Below are positions 1 through 10,694 of a DNA stretch of 64,000 nt, piece by piece. How positions within the stretch are numbered: the stretch's first letter is position 1; each line of letters begins with the position of its first letter. Origin of the DNA: Roridomyces roridus (Eukaryota > Basidiomycota > Agaricomycetes > Agaricales > Mycenaceae); contig JARKIF010000009.1 in assembly GCA_029378245.1 (NCBI GenBank), positions 1,116,001 to 1,180,000 on the forward strand, written 5' to 3'. The notes below the pieces were generated by a model that made no database searches, was not told where the DNA came from, and worked only from the letters and a program-made list of their open reading frames with translations. Both the position numbers and the translations under genes were made by a program.

Positions 1-106
1 GCGCAAGAGTAAAAGGCAAGAAAAGAGGAAAAGCCTTTGGCTAGGCGCGGGTGCATGAATGAGAGAACGCCAAAAATTTGTGATCGATCAAACACGTGCA
101 TACACA

Positions 107-696
107 CTACCTCGCCTGCCACCAGCCTTTTCCATAGGACACAGTTATCTCTTCGCCCTTTTTGATCAATCTACTGCTCTTCACTTCCATCCGGAGCTCC
201 CCAGAAGGCGCTCTGGTGTCCACGAACATCGCGTTTGGTTTTTCGTGAATGCCGCGGTAGTCGTTGATGAATCGACCTTCGTTCCCCCTCACACTCGCGT
301 CTATGCCAACGTTAATCTCTCCGCCGCGCCAAAGCGACAAGTCATAGTCCGAATCGTCTCGCTCGTCGCAGTGGATCTCCCCAATGTAATCCAAAAGATG
401 CTCGTTCGCAAGTATCTTTCTACTTGCCCGTCAGTTCCACTTCACAATGCTCTCTCACGTTCGAACCTCGCGGCGAAGAGACCGAACTGACCACAGGCCG
501 GATGGTCGGAGGAAGAAATGCGTCGGATAGTCACCACCGTTGGTTTCTGGGTCGAGATGGACTTTGATCCTCCATCAAGGAATGCACGAGTCTCGTTTGA
601 GACGGATGAGTGATAGACGCAAGCGGAGAGGTACGCGACATGGTCAGGCCAGTTGGGTGGTGGTGGCATGAGTAGGTCGTAACACAGCCATCCCAT
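107..696 (-). CDS. SET-domain protein (putative lysine methyltransferase)
   Basis: Two-exon gene of about 180 residues. Exon 1 opens at the ATG at 696 (MGWLCYDLLMPPPPNW); an alternative in-frame ATG lies at 669. A 47-nt intron at 420-466 joins GQFGLFAAR to KILANEHLLDYIGEI in frame. The SET core is clear: an N-terminal HPACGQFGLFA strand, then FINDYRG (the NHxC-like region), and a C-terminal GEEITVSYGKGWW ending just before the stop. SET domains transfer methyl groups from S-adenosylmethionine to lysine. The canonical NHS/NHxC asparagine-histidine pair reads NDYR here, and there is no cysteine-rich post-SET, so substrate and activity are uncertain. The protein is short and resembles stand-alone fungal SET proteins rather than the large histone methyltransferases. 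The SET assignment is solid; the histone link is inference. Confidence 0.8.
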
Positions 697-747
697 GTAT
701 CCTAGTGCTCGTGACTCCAAAAGACTTCCTCCTGAGTTCGAGAGAGA

Positions 748-868
748 CAGGCATTTTTTCTATAAAGTATTTACACGGACAGGTGGAAAGCAAGGATCGA
801 ATACAGAGAGACAAACGTAAATTATCCAGACGAAGAATCACTTTCTCCTTCATTCGTGGCCGCACTCC
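748..868 (-). repeat. Source copy of a short inverted duplication (CK2 last intron, last exon, 3' UTR)
   Basis: The last intron, last exon and start of the 3' UTR of the CK2 gene recur in opposite orientation at 3131-3225. Shared blocks include TCTAGATCC at the intron end, GAATGAAGGAGAAAGT of the acidic-tail exon, CCACYTGTCCGTRTAA and TACTTTATAG. The copies differ by a deletion of about 10 nt before the acidic exon and about 30 nt after it. Confidence 0.7.
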
Positions 869-2294
869 GAATAGGATCTAGATGAAGATCAGCAAAATAG
901 TGACATGGCCCAATGAGGACATACCAAAGTAGCCTTGGGCTTGGGCCTCTCTAGCAGTGAGGCGCTCCTGGTGGTCGTACCGCAATAGCTTGTCCAACAG
1001 GTCAATCGCTTCATTGGAAATGTACCGCTGATTCTCAGACGTGATAAAACGTGTCCACGGCTTGCGAGGGTATCTTGAAATACGCGCATGTCAGCGTGGA
1101 CGACATATGTAGCCCGTGACTTTACCTGCCCAGCAGTTCATCGTATTGCGCATCCAGGCGGATGTTGTACTTGTCAATGTACGCATATAGTTCGTCCGTG
1201 CCGAGGACCTTGGTTATTTTCACCAGTTGGTCGTAGTTGTCATGTCCGTGGAAGAAAGGTTCCTTTCGGAAGATCTATAAAGTGTGTTCATTTCGCGTTC
1301 AAGTACCACGGAAACCAGACACACCATGGAGGCAAACATGCAACCAAAACTCCACAAATCCAAACTATAATCATACTCTTGGAAATCGACAAGCAGCTCG
1401 GGACCCTTGAAGTAGCGGGAAGCCACGCGGACATTGTATTCTGTTTTGGGGTGGTAGAATTCGGCCAGACCCCAATCGATCAAACGCAGCTGTGCGGAGG
1501 AATATGAGCCAAAGGTTGACACTATTAGACATGGACACGCCTTGCGGTGCTCGTGGTCTATCATAACATTGTGCGGTTTAACGTCTCGGTGCATGATTCC
1601 CTTGGAATGGCAATAGTCCAAAGCCTGTAGAATTGGTGAGGGAATGGTTTAGAAAGGGCAGGCGGCGTACTTTGAGCAACTCGAACATGTAGAATCGGAC
1701 GTCCATATCGGTGAAACGGGGATACAGCAGCTTGAACTCGACATTGTGGACATATTCGGTGATCAAGCTCGGAATTTTGGATGCAGGGTCGCGAACGACA
1801 TCCAAAAGTGCTACAACATTGGGGCCGCCGGCGAGGTTTTGTAGGATTTTTATTTCCCTCTTGATCTTCTTTTTCTTCACTGGCTTGAGGACCTTGATGA
1901 TGCACTTTTCCTCCGTCACGATATTGACGCCCTCGAAGACCTGCAGCGAGATGATTCCCTCGACCAGGACGCGATACGGAGAACGCACCTCGGAGTACTT
2001 TCCGCGTCCAACCTTGCATGCTCCATAAGAACGCGTCCATGCCGATTCAGTTCACCCTCACCTTCCGAACTATCTCGTAGTGATCCTGAGAGCCCCACTG
2101 AACCTGGAGATTGTCTACGCAAGATTTGAGAGCCAGCGCTGAGGAATGAGGGGCCGACCGACCATACTCGTGCCAAGATGGGCCGAGTTTCGCGTTCACA
2201 TCGGGGTAGATTCTTGAGGTATTTGGTCAGCAGAGAGCATACTTGAGGAACTGTGTTCATACCGGGAAACGGACGGTGTTGTGGATCTTCCCAT
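822..2294 (-). CDS. CKA1: Casein kinase II catalytic subunit alpha
   Basis: CK2 alpha is a constitutively active Ser/Thr kinase for acidic sites, acting in nucleus and cytoplasm with a beta subunit. Splicing gives [20 protein letters not shown] at the N terminus, then the glycine loop VGRGKYSEV, the CK2-specific basic cluster [15 protein letters not shown], catalytic loop [10 protein letters not shown], the CK2 hallmark DWG in place of DFG ([14 protein letters not shown]), and [16 protein letters not shown]. The C-terminal lobe continues through [16 protein letters not shown] to an acidic tail [10 protein letters not shown]. Eight or so introns of about 45-50 nt all keep frame. The start at 2294 was chosen because a 50-nt intron then joins it in frame to [10 protein letters not shown]. 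Length and all motifs match fungal CKA1; no lesions. A small inverted copy of its 3' end lies at 3131-3225. Confidence 0.96.
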
Positions 2295-2383
2295 GGGAGC
2301 AAAGCGAAGACCAGCGCGAGGACGACACAGGAAAGGTGTGTGATGTGGTACCAGGTGGCTGTGCTCCAGTGTTCCTCTCTACC

Positions 2384-3146
2384 ATGTCCAAAAATTGCAC
2401 TCCGTTCACGCTGACCAGCGCAATTCCACTCGTGTGCCTTCAGAACATTCTTTCTCTCTCGAGTCGTCTTTTGGCCTCGCACGCCGTCGACGCGTTCAAG
2501 ACGCGTACCGTAGGACTATCAGGTCTCGTAGCGACGTCCAAGCAAGACCAGCCAATACCTATCCAGTGTCCACCTCATGTCTCCAGTGGAATCAAGGCAT
2601 TCATCATGGACTGGTACCTAATCGTGCACAGAATTTAGCTACTCGCTCGTGTTCGCAACGCTTACGATCCGCGCCTTCGTGGTCTGCTGATCCCTTGTAC
2701 AGGCTCCTTCTCGAGCTCGAATCAACTAGTTAATGTGAATCCCCAGAACTCCGACCAAAAGCAGATTGTACAGCGAATCCTCTCGCCCGGAATTTACCAC
2801 GCGTAGGTCTTTCCTTCATCGCTCTCGCTGCCTCTGATCCTCCATTTCTTACACAGATCTCTAGGTCCCGCGCGCGCAGAGTGGACCTCCAGCATTGTAT
2901 CATTGAGCCGATCGGTGGACGCAGGACGACGATGAACAGCATGCCGCAATCTACAGCAATCTTGCCACATTATCTTGGGGCGGGACAACCGCAGAGCTAT
3001 GTAACACAGGCTGGCATGGACAGATTGTCTCCATGGCATCAACTTCGGAGAAAACATCAGCGGAAGAGGAACAAGTACAAGTCACTTCGGTGCGATCTCA
3101 TGGGCTCTTCGATTTATTTATCGTTTTCTAGATCCAGTCGGAATGA
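2384..3146 (+). CDS. Hypothetical protein, exon structure unresolved
   Basis: I do not recognise this gene. Several stretches look protein-coding: LLARVRNAYDPRLRGLLIP starting at 2639 just after a TTTAG acceptor, continuing through NPQNSDQKQIVQRIL to a GTAGGT donor near 2800. After a 3' site near 2860 comes SLGPARAEWTSSIVSLS, and in another frame WTQDDDEQHAAIYSNLATL followed by SWGGTTAELCNTGWHGQIVS. The two frames need either an odd splice or a one-base error near 2910. A last 42-nt intron ends in CTAG at 3131 and gives a stop (TGA, 3144-3146). The 5' exon from the ATG at 2384 is a guess. The gene is divergent from CK2 with under 100 bp between starts, and its 3' end is made of CK2-derived DNA. 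Confidence 0.35.
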
Positions 3147-3225
3147 AGGAGAAAGTAATTCTGCGTCTGTCTCCTTCCACTTGTCCGTATAACTAACTAC
3201 TTTATAGGAATGCTCTTGTCCACAT
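3131..3225 (+). repeat. Inverted partial copy of the CK2 alpha 3' end
   Basis: On the plus strand this block repeats the CK2 acidic-tail exon and 3' UTR (minus strand, 748-868). About 27 of 29 positions match across the [15 protein letters not shown] stretch, and further matches run through the 3' UTR to TACTTTATAG. Here the frame is not CK2's: the host reading frame stops at 3146 inside the block, so the copied DNA acts as intron end, stop and 3' UTR. Confidence 0.75.
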
Positions 3226-3387
3226 GCTTGCTGGGCAACGCGGTTCTCTGATCAACTTGTGATTGTTTTTCCGACAATCACTTATCTACGCTCACGTGTT
3301 ATGGCACCCCACTGCACCAGTATGGTCGCAACTCGAGTCCCTGGTCACCGTCTATCAGCCCACATGGTTCGGTTCGATGGCAGCTCT

Positions 3388-3394
3388 TTATATT
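3388..3394 (+). promoter_or_regulatory. Possible TATA element of the chitinase gene
   Basis: The run TTTATAT lies about 45 bp before the chitinase ATG, in a stretch with no other start codon between it and the gene. The spacing fits a basidiomycete core promoter with a very short leader. Based on position and sequence only. Confidence 0.3.
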
Positions 3395-3434
3395 CGCGCG
3401 AGTCCCTTGTGGCCACCCAGTGGTAGTCCCCACC

Positions 3435-5650
3435 ATGGTGCTCCGATTCCTCTCTCTTGCTGCGGTCTTCCTGTCGGCCTTTGCATTCGACAATTCGCGT
3501 TATGACAACGTAAGCAGTCGCATTTCTATTCCGTCTGGTCTTCTCAATTCTGTTGCTAGGTTGCGGTGGTAAGAGGTCTAGGCTTCTCCGACATACTATG
3601 TTCCTGACAGGGCATCGTTAAGTACTGGGGACAGAACTCGATTGGGGCGATTAGCACTACGCCCCAATCGCAATGGCAAAAGCCGTTGTCATTTTATTGC
3701 GGGGATAGTGCAATCGACGTGTTTCCAATCGCGTTTGTCAACGGTTTCTTTAGTACTGGGGGTGAACCGACGATGAACTTGGCCAACGTGAGTAGTTGGT
3801 CTACGAGTGCGCCCAATAACTGAAATTATTTCAAGACGTGCAACCCGACCGACAACGCTACATTCCCAGGAACTTTGCTGCCCAATTGCGCGAGCTTGGC
3901 GGCCGACATTCAGACCTGCCAGAGCAAGGGCAAGCTGGTTACCATTTCTTTGGGCGGTGCCACGGGTGGCGTTGGTTTCGCTAGCGATGCCCAGGCGACG
4001 ACCTTTGCCGACACCATCTGGAACCTGTATCTGGGTATGTTCTTTGGAGATAGTTGATCATTTGTGTCTTAGACCACCTTGCAGGTGGTAGCTCGTCCAC
4101 CCGCCCGTTCGGAAACGCAGTTTTGGATGGGTCAGTCATTCATTTTAACCATTTGATCACGCTAATTCTCGCTGCAGTGTCGACCTTGAGTTTGTGCTCC
4201 TTGTTGTCGATGACAGATTCTGTTCTGATCGCCCATAGCTAGCATTGAGCAAGGTGCCAATACCGGTTACGCCGCCTTTGTGAATGAGATCCGGCGATTG
4301 AGCAGCGGTGCTAGCAAGAAGTAAGCATTCAACCTGTCGCAAGCAGATCTCGCGTTCTAAAGATTGAATAGGTACTATGTCACAGCTGCGCCCCAATGCG
4401 TCTATCCAGACTCTGCCCTGGGTAATGCCCTTAACAGTGCTAGCTTTGACGCCATTTATGGTGCGTGTTGCTCGATGAAATTTTGCCGTACTCGCAGATC
4501 GTGAATAGTCCAATTCTACAATAATCCCGTAAGTCGCGAAAAAAACTCAATCTCACTGTCAACTGACCCTGTCGCTAGTGGTCCGGCGAACTTCGTTCAT
4601 TTCGGTTGAGCTTTAACTGACCGTACTATCCGACAGTGGTTTGCAGACTTACCCGACTGTCTCGGTGAGTCGAGTCATCTTAGTTTGTTACCTTTTTTGT
4701 AACAATTCCTTTGCAAGGCCTGGAACTTTGGCATCTGGGACCAATGGGCTCGCACTGTCAGCCTCAATCCCAATGTCAAGGTTTACATTGGTGCGCCTGC
4801 GTCGTCTACAGCATCGGGCGCTGGCTATGTCGACCTGTCTACGCTCAGCAACATCGCGGTGACCATGCGCAAGAGCTTCCCCTCCTTTGGAGGTGTCATG
4901 CTTTGGGATGCAGTGAGCGCTTCTGTCAACCGTTTGGTCGAAACGATACTGATTTTCGGCGCCCAGTCTCAAGCTTGGCGTAAGGATTCTCTCCTTTGAA
5001 TGCTTGGTCTTACGATCCACACAGAGAACAACCGTTATGATCTGGGTATCAAGAACGCCTTGGTCGCTGCTGGGGGAACTGGTTTCACTTTCCCCGCCTG
5101 CTCTGCGGCGGCCTATTCGACTTCTGGAACTTATCCCGGTGGTTCACAAGTCAGTTACCAGGGATATATCTACCAGGCCAAGTGGTTCGCGTCCAGTGCG
5201 CCTTCTTTGAATGCAAACGGCGATTGGAGCGCTAGTGAGTGATCCGGCCCACGTCAACCACCTCGGAGACTAATGTTTGGAAAAGTCAGCGCATGTGGTG
5301 GGACTTCCACGGGACCAACCACGACCACGACTCCGTCGACCTCCACGTCGACCACGGTCTCTACTACCAGCAGCGCTCCGGCGACGGGCCCGACTGGCAG
5401 CGGAAGCTGCGCTGGTGTCCCCGCGTGGAGTAGCGCTGCTATTTTTGTCGGTGGCGACAAGGCGACCTACAACGGCGACCTCTGGACCGCGCAATGGTGG
5501 GTTGCTACATCCTTTTGCATTCACATGACACTGATTCGCGGACTCAGGTGGACTGAGGGCGACATTCCTGGCGGTGCGGCTGGTGTGTGGGTCAACAACG
5601 GCGCGTGCTCGGCCTCGAAGCGCGCCAGCTCGCGGTTGTTCCGCAATTGA
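3435..5650 (+). CDS. Secreted GH18 class III chitinase with C-terminal chitin-binding module
   Basis: Hydrolyses beta-1,4-GlcNAc polymers outside the cell. The start MVLRFLSLAAVFLSAFAF is a signal peptide. Spliced text then reads VAVYWGQNS (hevamine-type barrel strand), LVTISLGGATGG, and the catalytic DGVDLDIEQG motif, split over three exons (introns near 4131-4178 and 4191-4243) with the catalytic Glu present. The barrel ends around WDASQAWRNN. A Ser/Thr-rich linker (about 45 residues, many TTT and STS) leads to a carbohydrate-binding CBM5/12-like module: YQGYIYQAKWFAS lies before the linker and ATYNGDLWTAQWWTEGDIPG after it, each with the exposed Trp pattern. So there seem to be two short chitin-binding modules flanking the linker. 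About ten introns. Likely role: cell-wall remodelling or feeding on other fungi; the latter is inference. Confidence 0.93.
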
Positions 5651-5693
5651 TGAATACATAACGAAGGGTAGACGATACAAACGAAACTTGTAT

Positions 5694-6785
5694 TTAGGCT
5701 GTTGTGTTATTATTTTTCCTTGGGTGATGTCGCTTGGGCCGTTTCGGTTTATCACGAACTGAATTGCTGCGAGGCTGGCCGACAGCTGCAGAGTCGGATA
5801 CGAGAGGCCGTTTTCGCGGAGTTTTGCTGCCAGGCGTTTCTGCGGAAGAAGTCTCCGAGGTTGTCGCGGTCGCTTTGGGCGGAGGCGGAGGCGGGGGTGG
5901 TCCTGGATCGTAGTCTGGATTGAATGGCGCCCAGGACATCCCAGAGGGTTCGCATAGACGACCGCGGACATAGTCGAAAGTATAGCACCTCGTACTGGGT
6001 GCTTTGGGTAGTGTGTTGAGCATTTGAGTCAATCTAATGTACAATGTGTAACCCGCCAAGGCGTCTGAGTGTGTAAGGGTAGAGAAGTCGGATCAAACTG
6101 TCGACATACCGTTGCTGGCATCTGCACTATCGTGAGTCAAGTATAGAACGGAGGGAGCTAGCATAGTCACATTCTTTCTGAGCCAAATCAAGCCTCTGCT
6201 CCCAGTTGCTGCGGGTAATTTTACCCTTCGGAAGAAGTTTATTTTCGTAGTGTCCGATAAGTCTAGCAAGTCCGAGAGGATCCCTGGTACCGTAATGAGA
6301 CAGGGACGAGAACAAAGAGGGTACAGCACTTGTATTTTCCTTTCCATTGTGCATTGTCCACGGACCGGGCTAGCAAAGACAGGTCGATGCAGTTGCGAAG
6401 GCTGATTGAACAGTCTTTGTATAGTTTCTGTGCGTCTCCTGGACCAGTATTCATTCCGGACTTGTTGTCGGTGAAACAACCGACCTTGGATGCCAACCCC
6501 GGCCTTGGCAATGGATGAGTCTTCCAAGAATATCCGTAAATTTCTTGGAAACCGGCTCATGTGACAGATATGGAGAAGGAGTATGGTGCCAGCGTTGGCG
6601 AGTTGCAGCAGCGCGACTGGGTTCTCAAGCTCCCCTTTCCGAAAGTTGGGCTTCCACTCGATATCCAAACCGACTGGACCAGAGAAATTCGCGAGGTGTT
6701 GGTCAGCCAAGTCGGCATCATCTATGTAGAGAGATTGGCGCACGCCATAGTCTCTCCAGGAGTAGCGGGTGGTGGGTGTCTGCAT
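5694..6785 (-). CDS. DnaQ-fold 3'-5' exonuclease (RNase D / WRN-exonuclease type)
   Basis: The exonuclease core shows GPVGLDIEWKPNF (Exo I, DxE), ENPVALLQLANAGT, GVGIQGDAQKLYKDC after splicing a 45-nt intron (Exo II region), NCIDLSLLAR, GLARLIGHYENKLLPKG and a C-terminal ECDYA...NDALAGYTLY (Exo III, YxxxD-like). These are the DEDDy residues that bind two metal ions and remove nucleotides from 3' ends. After the domain comes a proline stretch (eight prolines) and a basic tail rich in KRPKRHHPRKN, probably a nuclear localisation signal. The ATG at 6785 was chosen because MQTPTTRYSWRDYG leads directly into the domain. One intron before NDALAG would use a non-GT donor. No helicase domain is attached. 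DNA or RNA as substrate cannot be decided from sequence. Confidence 0.85.
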
Positions 6786-7304
6786 CAAGGGCAATGGTGA
6801 TCGATCAAAATACACGTCAAAACAAAGCGTATCGTCAACCACCATGTCCAAAAATTGAACACCGACTGCGCTTTCACGCTGTGTCCAGCCAAATGGATTT
6901 CCCCTCTTCCCAGGTAACAATCTCCAATGTCTTTTTTTGTTGTTTTCCCGCGCGTTATTCGACCGGCTCCGGTCCAATGGTACCTAATGGTGTTAATCAC
7001 ACACACATCAACACAGGCCGCACCAAGCAAATCTTGGTGTCTCTTGGCTCCTACCGTGACATGTGGCTCCCGATATTCTCCCAAAATCCTGCTCGTCCCT
7101 CCCAATTTCTGTGGCCGCTGGTACCGTTCCATCTATTCTTGATATCCTCGCCTCCTCCCCCCGCACCACGTCCGCGGGTCCGCTGCAAAAATTCGGCCTC
7201 TTACGAGATGCCAAGCAATTTTGGGCTAAGTATAACGGTCTCAAAGCAAGTGTGGACCTAAATACATCTTGGCCCTTCATTTCTTGTCTCATCCTCCCAC
7301 CACA
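6786..7304. promoter_or_regulatory. Divergent intergenic region, exonuclease / low-complexity gene
   Basis: No convincing gene. Within it, 6842-6900 holds a block similar to 2383-2435, the region upstream of CK2; both share ACCATGTCCAAAAATTG and a nearby TTCACGCTG. The right part is pyrimidine-rich (CCTCCTCCCCCC), as often seen in fungal core promoters. Confidence 0.4.
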
Positions 7305-8050
7305 ATGCACCATCACCACTACAGTGACCACCCGTCTTCCTTGTACCCCCACCAGAAGGACCCAGCCACACTAGCTCATGTCTTCTCTTCGGCTTCCTCT
7401 GTCCTGAATCAGGTCCGTGCCACTGCTGTTCCTAGTAACCACCACCCATTTTCTCCTCAGATGCCCCCACCAACTCTCCGGGATATCCTGGGAGCCTACA
7501 AGGCAAACGGGGAGGGAGACCGTGACATGCTACTTGCCATGCTGAATGCAAAGACGGCAGAGGATCAGGTATGTACTGGCCCCCCCCTCAGCATTCATCC
7601 CAGTTTACATACTATGTGCAGCGGATTGCTTCTATGGCCGCTCTTCAGCGAACTATGCTGGAAATTTACCAACAAACTGCGCCGCTGCATATGAATGGGG
7701 ATGTGCCACCTCCCAGTCGAGAACCGAGGCACCCGCGACGGACCGTCTATCGTAGTGTCAGCCGTTCGCCGCCCGAACCTCGCATGCCGCTTCCAGCGTT
7801 GGGTCCAAGAACAGAGCACCGCCGTAAACGCGCGCGTTCATCACGTTCCCCACCGCCGTCGGCTGCTCCACGCCGGCATGGATCGTTACATGATGGACAA
7901 CATTCTGAACTGCCGCCTTCGCCGTATTCCTCGTCTGGGAGTGACTCGGCAGGGTATTCCCCGCGATCGAGAACGTCAATGACCATCGGCTCGCTATTGC
8001 AGGAGAGCAATAGCGGGGAGGCTGGGAGGGCAGGGGGTAGTAGTACCTGA
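7305..8050 (+). CDS. Low-complexity hypothetical protein
   Basis: Two exons with an intron near 7569-7621 (GTATGT donor, TGCAG acceptor). The ATG at 7305 starts MHHHHYSDHPSSLYPHQKDP. The middle is the only ordered-looking part: TLRDILGAYKANGEGDRDML and ASMAALQRTMLEIYQQTAP, predicted helical. The C-terminal half is Ser/Arg/Pro-rich (RSVSRSPPEPR, RRKRARSSRSPPPSAAPRR) with SR-like and basic nuclear-localisation patches. No family recognised. The composition suggests a nuclear protein, possibly a transcription co-regulator, but that is inference. It stands alone between divergent and tandem neighbours. Confidence 0.65.
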
Positions 8051-8178
8051 CACGACTGAATTGCGTATCAACTCGATCACTTTTCCGCATTTAGCGCATC
8101 AGAAATAAAAATAAGAGGACACGAATAGCTCCAATCAATTGTCACGTTCAGCGGTCCCGTGATCTGGTGTACTCTGCC

Positions 8179-8880
8179 ATGGACGACGACTACGAAAATT
8201 TACCCGACCCATTTGCGAACGTGGATGTCAACTGGGAACAACTATTGGCACCAAGTCCACCAATTCCACACAAGAGAAAGGCCCCGGTGACCCCCGACAG
8301 TCGCAAAAAGAGGAAGAAAATCGAGCTCGAGGATGAGTTGACCTGTCCTATGTCTGTCCATCATTATCGTGTTTCTACGGGTGCAAACTGAACTTGCGTA
8401 GCTGCTTCGACCTTTTGTACGTTCACACACCGCCGTTGCTGGTATATTCACAACCCTAGTGTTGCCACCCAAATTCTTCGGTGTGGCCACAGCCATTGTG
8501 CACCATGCATATGGCCATGGATCACCTCACATGTCAGTGAGTGGTCTCCGGAGGTCCATCCCATTCAACTTTTCTACAGAAAATGTGCCCACTGTGCAGA
8601 GCGCCATCAGGCCCATTAAACATGACACCGAATTTGGGCATAGACAACATAGTGGAGACTTATGTTGGAACCCTGGCCGACGATGACACGGGCTGGCAAG
8701 ATGGTGGCCAAAAATTGGCAGAATTCCGACAACGACAGAGGCAAGTGTGTCGCGCATTAGTCTTGTAGGATGATCAATTAATCGAATGCCAGGAAGTGGA
8801 AGGATGCTGTAGCTGAACGAAAGCAAAGAGTGGTACCACCCATTGTTTTTGTACTAGTGGACTCGGACGAAGAGTATTGA
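8179..8880 (+). CDS. RING-finger protein (putative E3 ubiquitin ligase)
   Basis: Starts MDDDYENLPDPFANVDVNWE; a basic stretch HKRKAPVTPDSRKKRKKIEL follows and looks like a nuclear localisation signal. After two short introns the RING reads ELTCPICFDLFVATQILRCGHSHCAPCIWPW, then an intron and KMCPLCRAP, so all C3HC4 ligands are present (CxxC, CGHxxC, CxxC). The region after the RING is short: a final intron then KWKDAVAERKQR and an acidic end VDSDEEY. RING domains recruit E2 enzymes for ubiquitin transfer. Five exons, all joins in frame. Size of about 180 residues makes it a small stand-alone RING protein; substrate unknown. Confidence 0.85.
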
Positions 8881-8934
8881 CACGTGACCCATGAGCACAC
8901 GCTGATTCCTGTCTCGCTCCGTCTCGCTCACGAC

Positions 8935-10652
8935 ATGCAGGTCGCGTTCACCCCAGCGCTCGGGCAAACCTGCCATGTCTCGGCCAATGGTGCATCCGCA
9001 GAGCTCCACTTCACGGCGATTCTCGACGAGGACATTGGGCCTGCGAAGCTGCAGCTCTGGTCGGATATACCCGCGAACGGCAGGCGCCCAGGCGATTGGG
9101 GTGAAGCGGATTTCCAACCCATCTCTCTTTCAAATGAGCCTGCATTCCCACTCCATTCTGTTGGCGAGCAGGAGCAGTTCATCCGGACTCTCACTCTTGT
9201 CCTCTCCGTTCCGATAATCAGCGCGACCCAGCGCTTTTCATTCACTTATCGGTTGGTGTCTGAGAATGACACCGAATGGCTAGGGGCATACGGGCACAAT
9301 GGTATCCTTGTCCTTTCTCGCACAGACACCCAGTCGCCCGTTGTTCTGGGACAAGGATGGAAGTCGGTCGGCTCCCACTCCCATCGTATGGAATTGCCAG
9401 CGAGCCCAGTCAGAGATTTCGAGGTAGCCCGAATCTCTCACCATGAAGATTATTTTGCCATCGAGAACAGGTGGGCTCGTGCCTCGCAATCTGGGGTGTA
9501 TTCTGACTTGTCTTCAGCTTCTTGCATTCCAAAAACTCTGCCACACTTGTCCTTGTCCCTCGTCTTTTCCCTCGCCCCGTCGTCCTCCCCCCGGTTCTGA
9601 TATTCGGATCTGCGTCTGGGTCGCTGTCATTCTCTTCTCACGGCACTATCATGGCCACCGGGGCCGGTTGCTTATTTTTCACCGCATGTGATCGAGCAGC
9701 CGGCGCACCCGCGATATTCCGCGACTTCTCACCGTGTCGCGTCCGACTTGTGGGCACTAATTGTGGAGCCCTCGCCTTGGCATCTCCTGCAGAAAAGCAC
9801 CCGGTTCAAGTCCTCGTTATTCCGATAACATCGTCCAATCCCCTGACCCACAGTAGTCTTACTGTGCGCAGTCTGTCTTCCCTCGTGCCGTCAGGCGCCC
9901 CGTTTTGCGTCTTTTCGTCCGTCAGACGCCACGCCCGCGTATTTCCCGGGCCTGAAGCGTCGGGTGACACCACCATAACGTTTGCGGTTGGTGAATCCGG
10001 CGGTCACCTAGTTGTCGCACCGATCGAAAAGCTCGACAACCCCGCCGAAGAAGGACAACAATTGGCAATAGTGACACCATATACCCCACTTCCTATCGCC
10101 GCAGACAGGCTACCCACCCCGCCTCCTTCTCCTCGTTTACGCCCTCTCATACATAGAACAGCCGAGTTTGAGTCGCCTGATCCCTCCTTCCTGAGCTTAC
10201 CGGCGGCCATTTCACATGACGATCGAGCGGGCAGTCCTTCCCAGCTGGTTGTCAATGGGGCTTCTCAGCGTCGGGCAGGTCTGCTGGCGGGAGTACGACA
10301 TTTCTTCATTATGTTCTTCATCTGGATCGTTCGCTTCTTCAGGCGTCGACCCAAGATGATCACTGCCACTGCGGATGCTGACGAACGGACGCCATTGCTT
10401 CGCGAGCCGGTGACACCGAGGCAGGAGAGTGCTTCTCCCTCTTTGGTTGAGGCTGATCAACCTTTTACATCCCGCACCTCCGTACACATCGGGGCGGGGA
10501 AAACGACGATCGTATCTTTCAAGTCAGCATCTGCAGTCCCGATTCACCTTGATGGAAAGGAAGTCGAACCCGATGTCCAGGATATAGGCGATGGACTCTT
10601 ACTTGTCGAATTCACGACCGCCGCCGGGGGTAGATTGAGGATCGGGTGGTGA
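8935..10652 (+). CDS. Orphan protein with one C-terminal transmembrane segment
   Basis: About 555 residues, two exons joined at an intron near 9472-9517 (IEN|SFLHSKNSATLV). The first half looks like beta-rich globular domain (AELHFTAILDEDIGPAKLQL, FSFTYRLVSENDTEWLGAYG); the second half has a Ser/Pro-rich linker with PTPPPSPRLRP. A hydrophobic segment FFIMFFIWIVRFFRRR then forms a single membrane anchor with positive residues after it. The tail TTIVSFKSASAVPIHLDGKE looks ordered. No family recognised. The first ATG at 8935 was used; upstream in-frame codons lack ATG. Similar layouts occur in basidiomycete-only proteins. It is convergent with TRAX, only 42 bp between stops. Confidence 0.75.
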
Positions 10653-10694
10653 ATGTACTGCTGCTATACATTGTGTGTTGTACATCGTGTCATT

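Noticed and set aside
5270..5971. 233-residue minus-strand frame over the chitinase end
   Set aside because: Arg/Ala-rich shadow of the Thr/Ser linker; overlaps two well-supported convergent genes.
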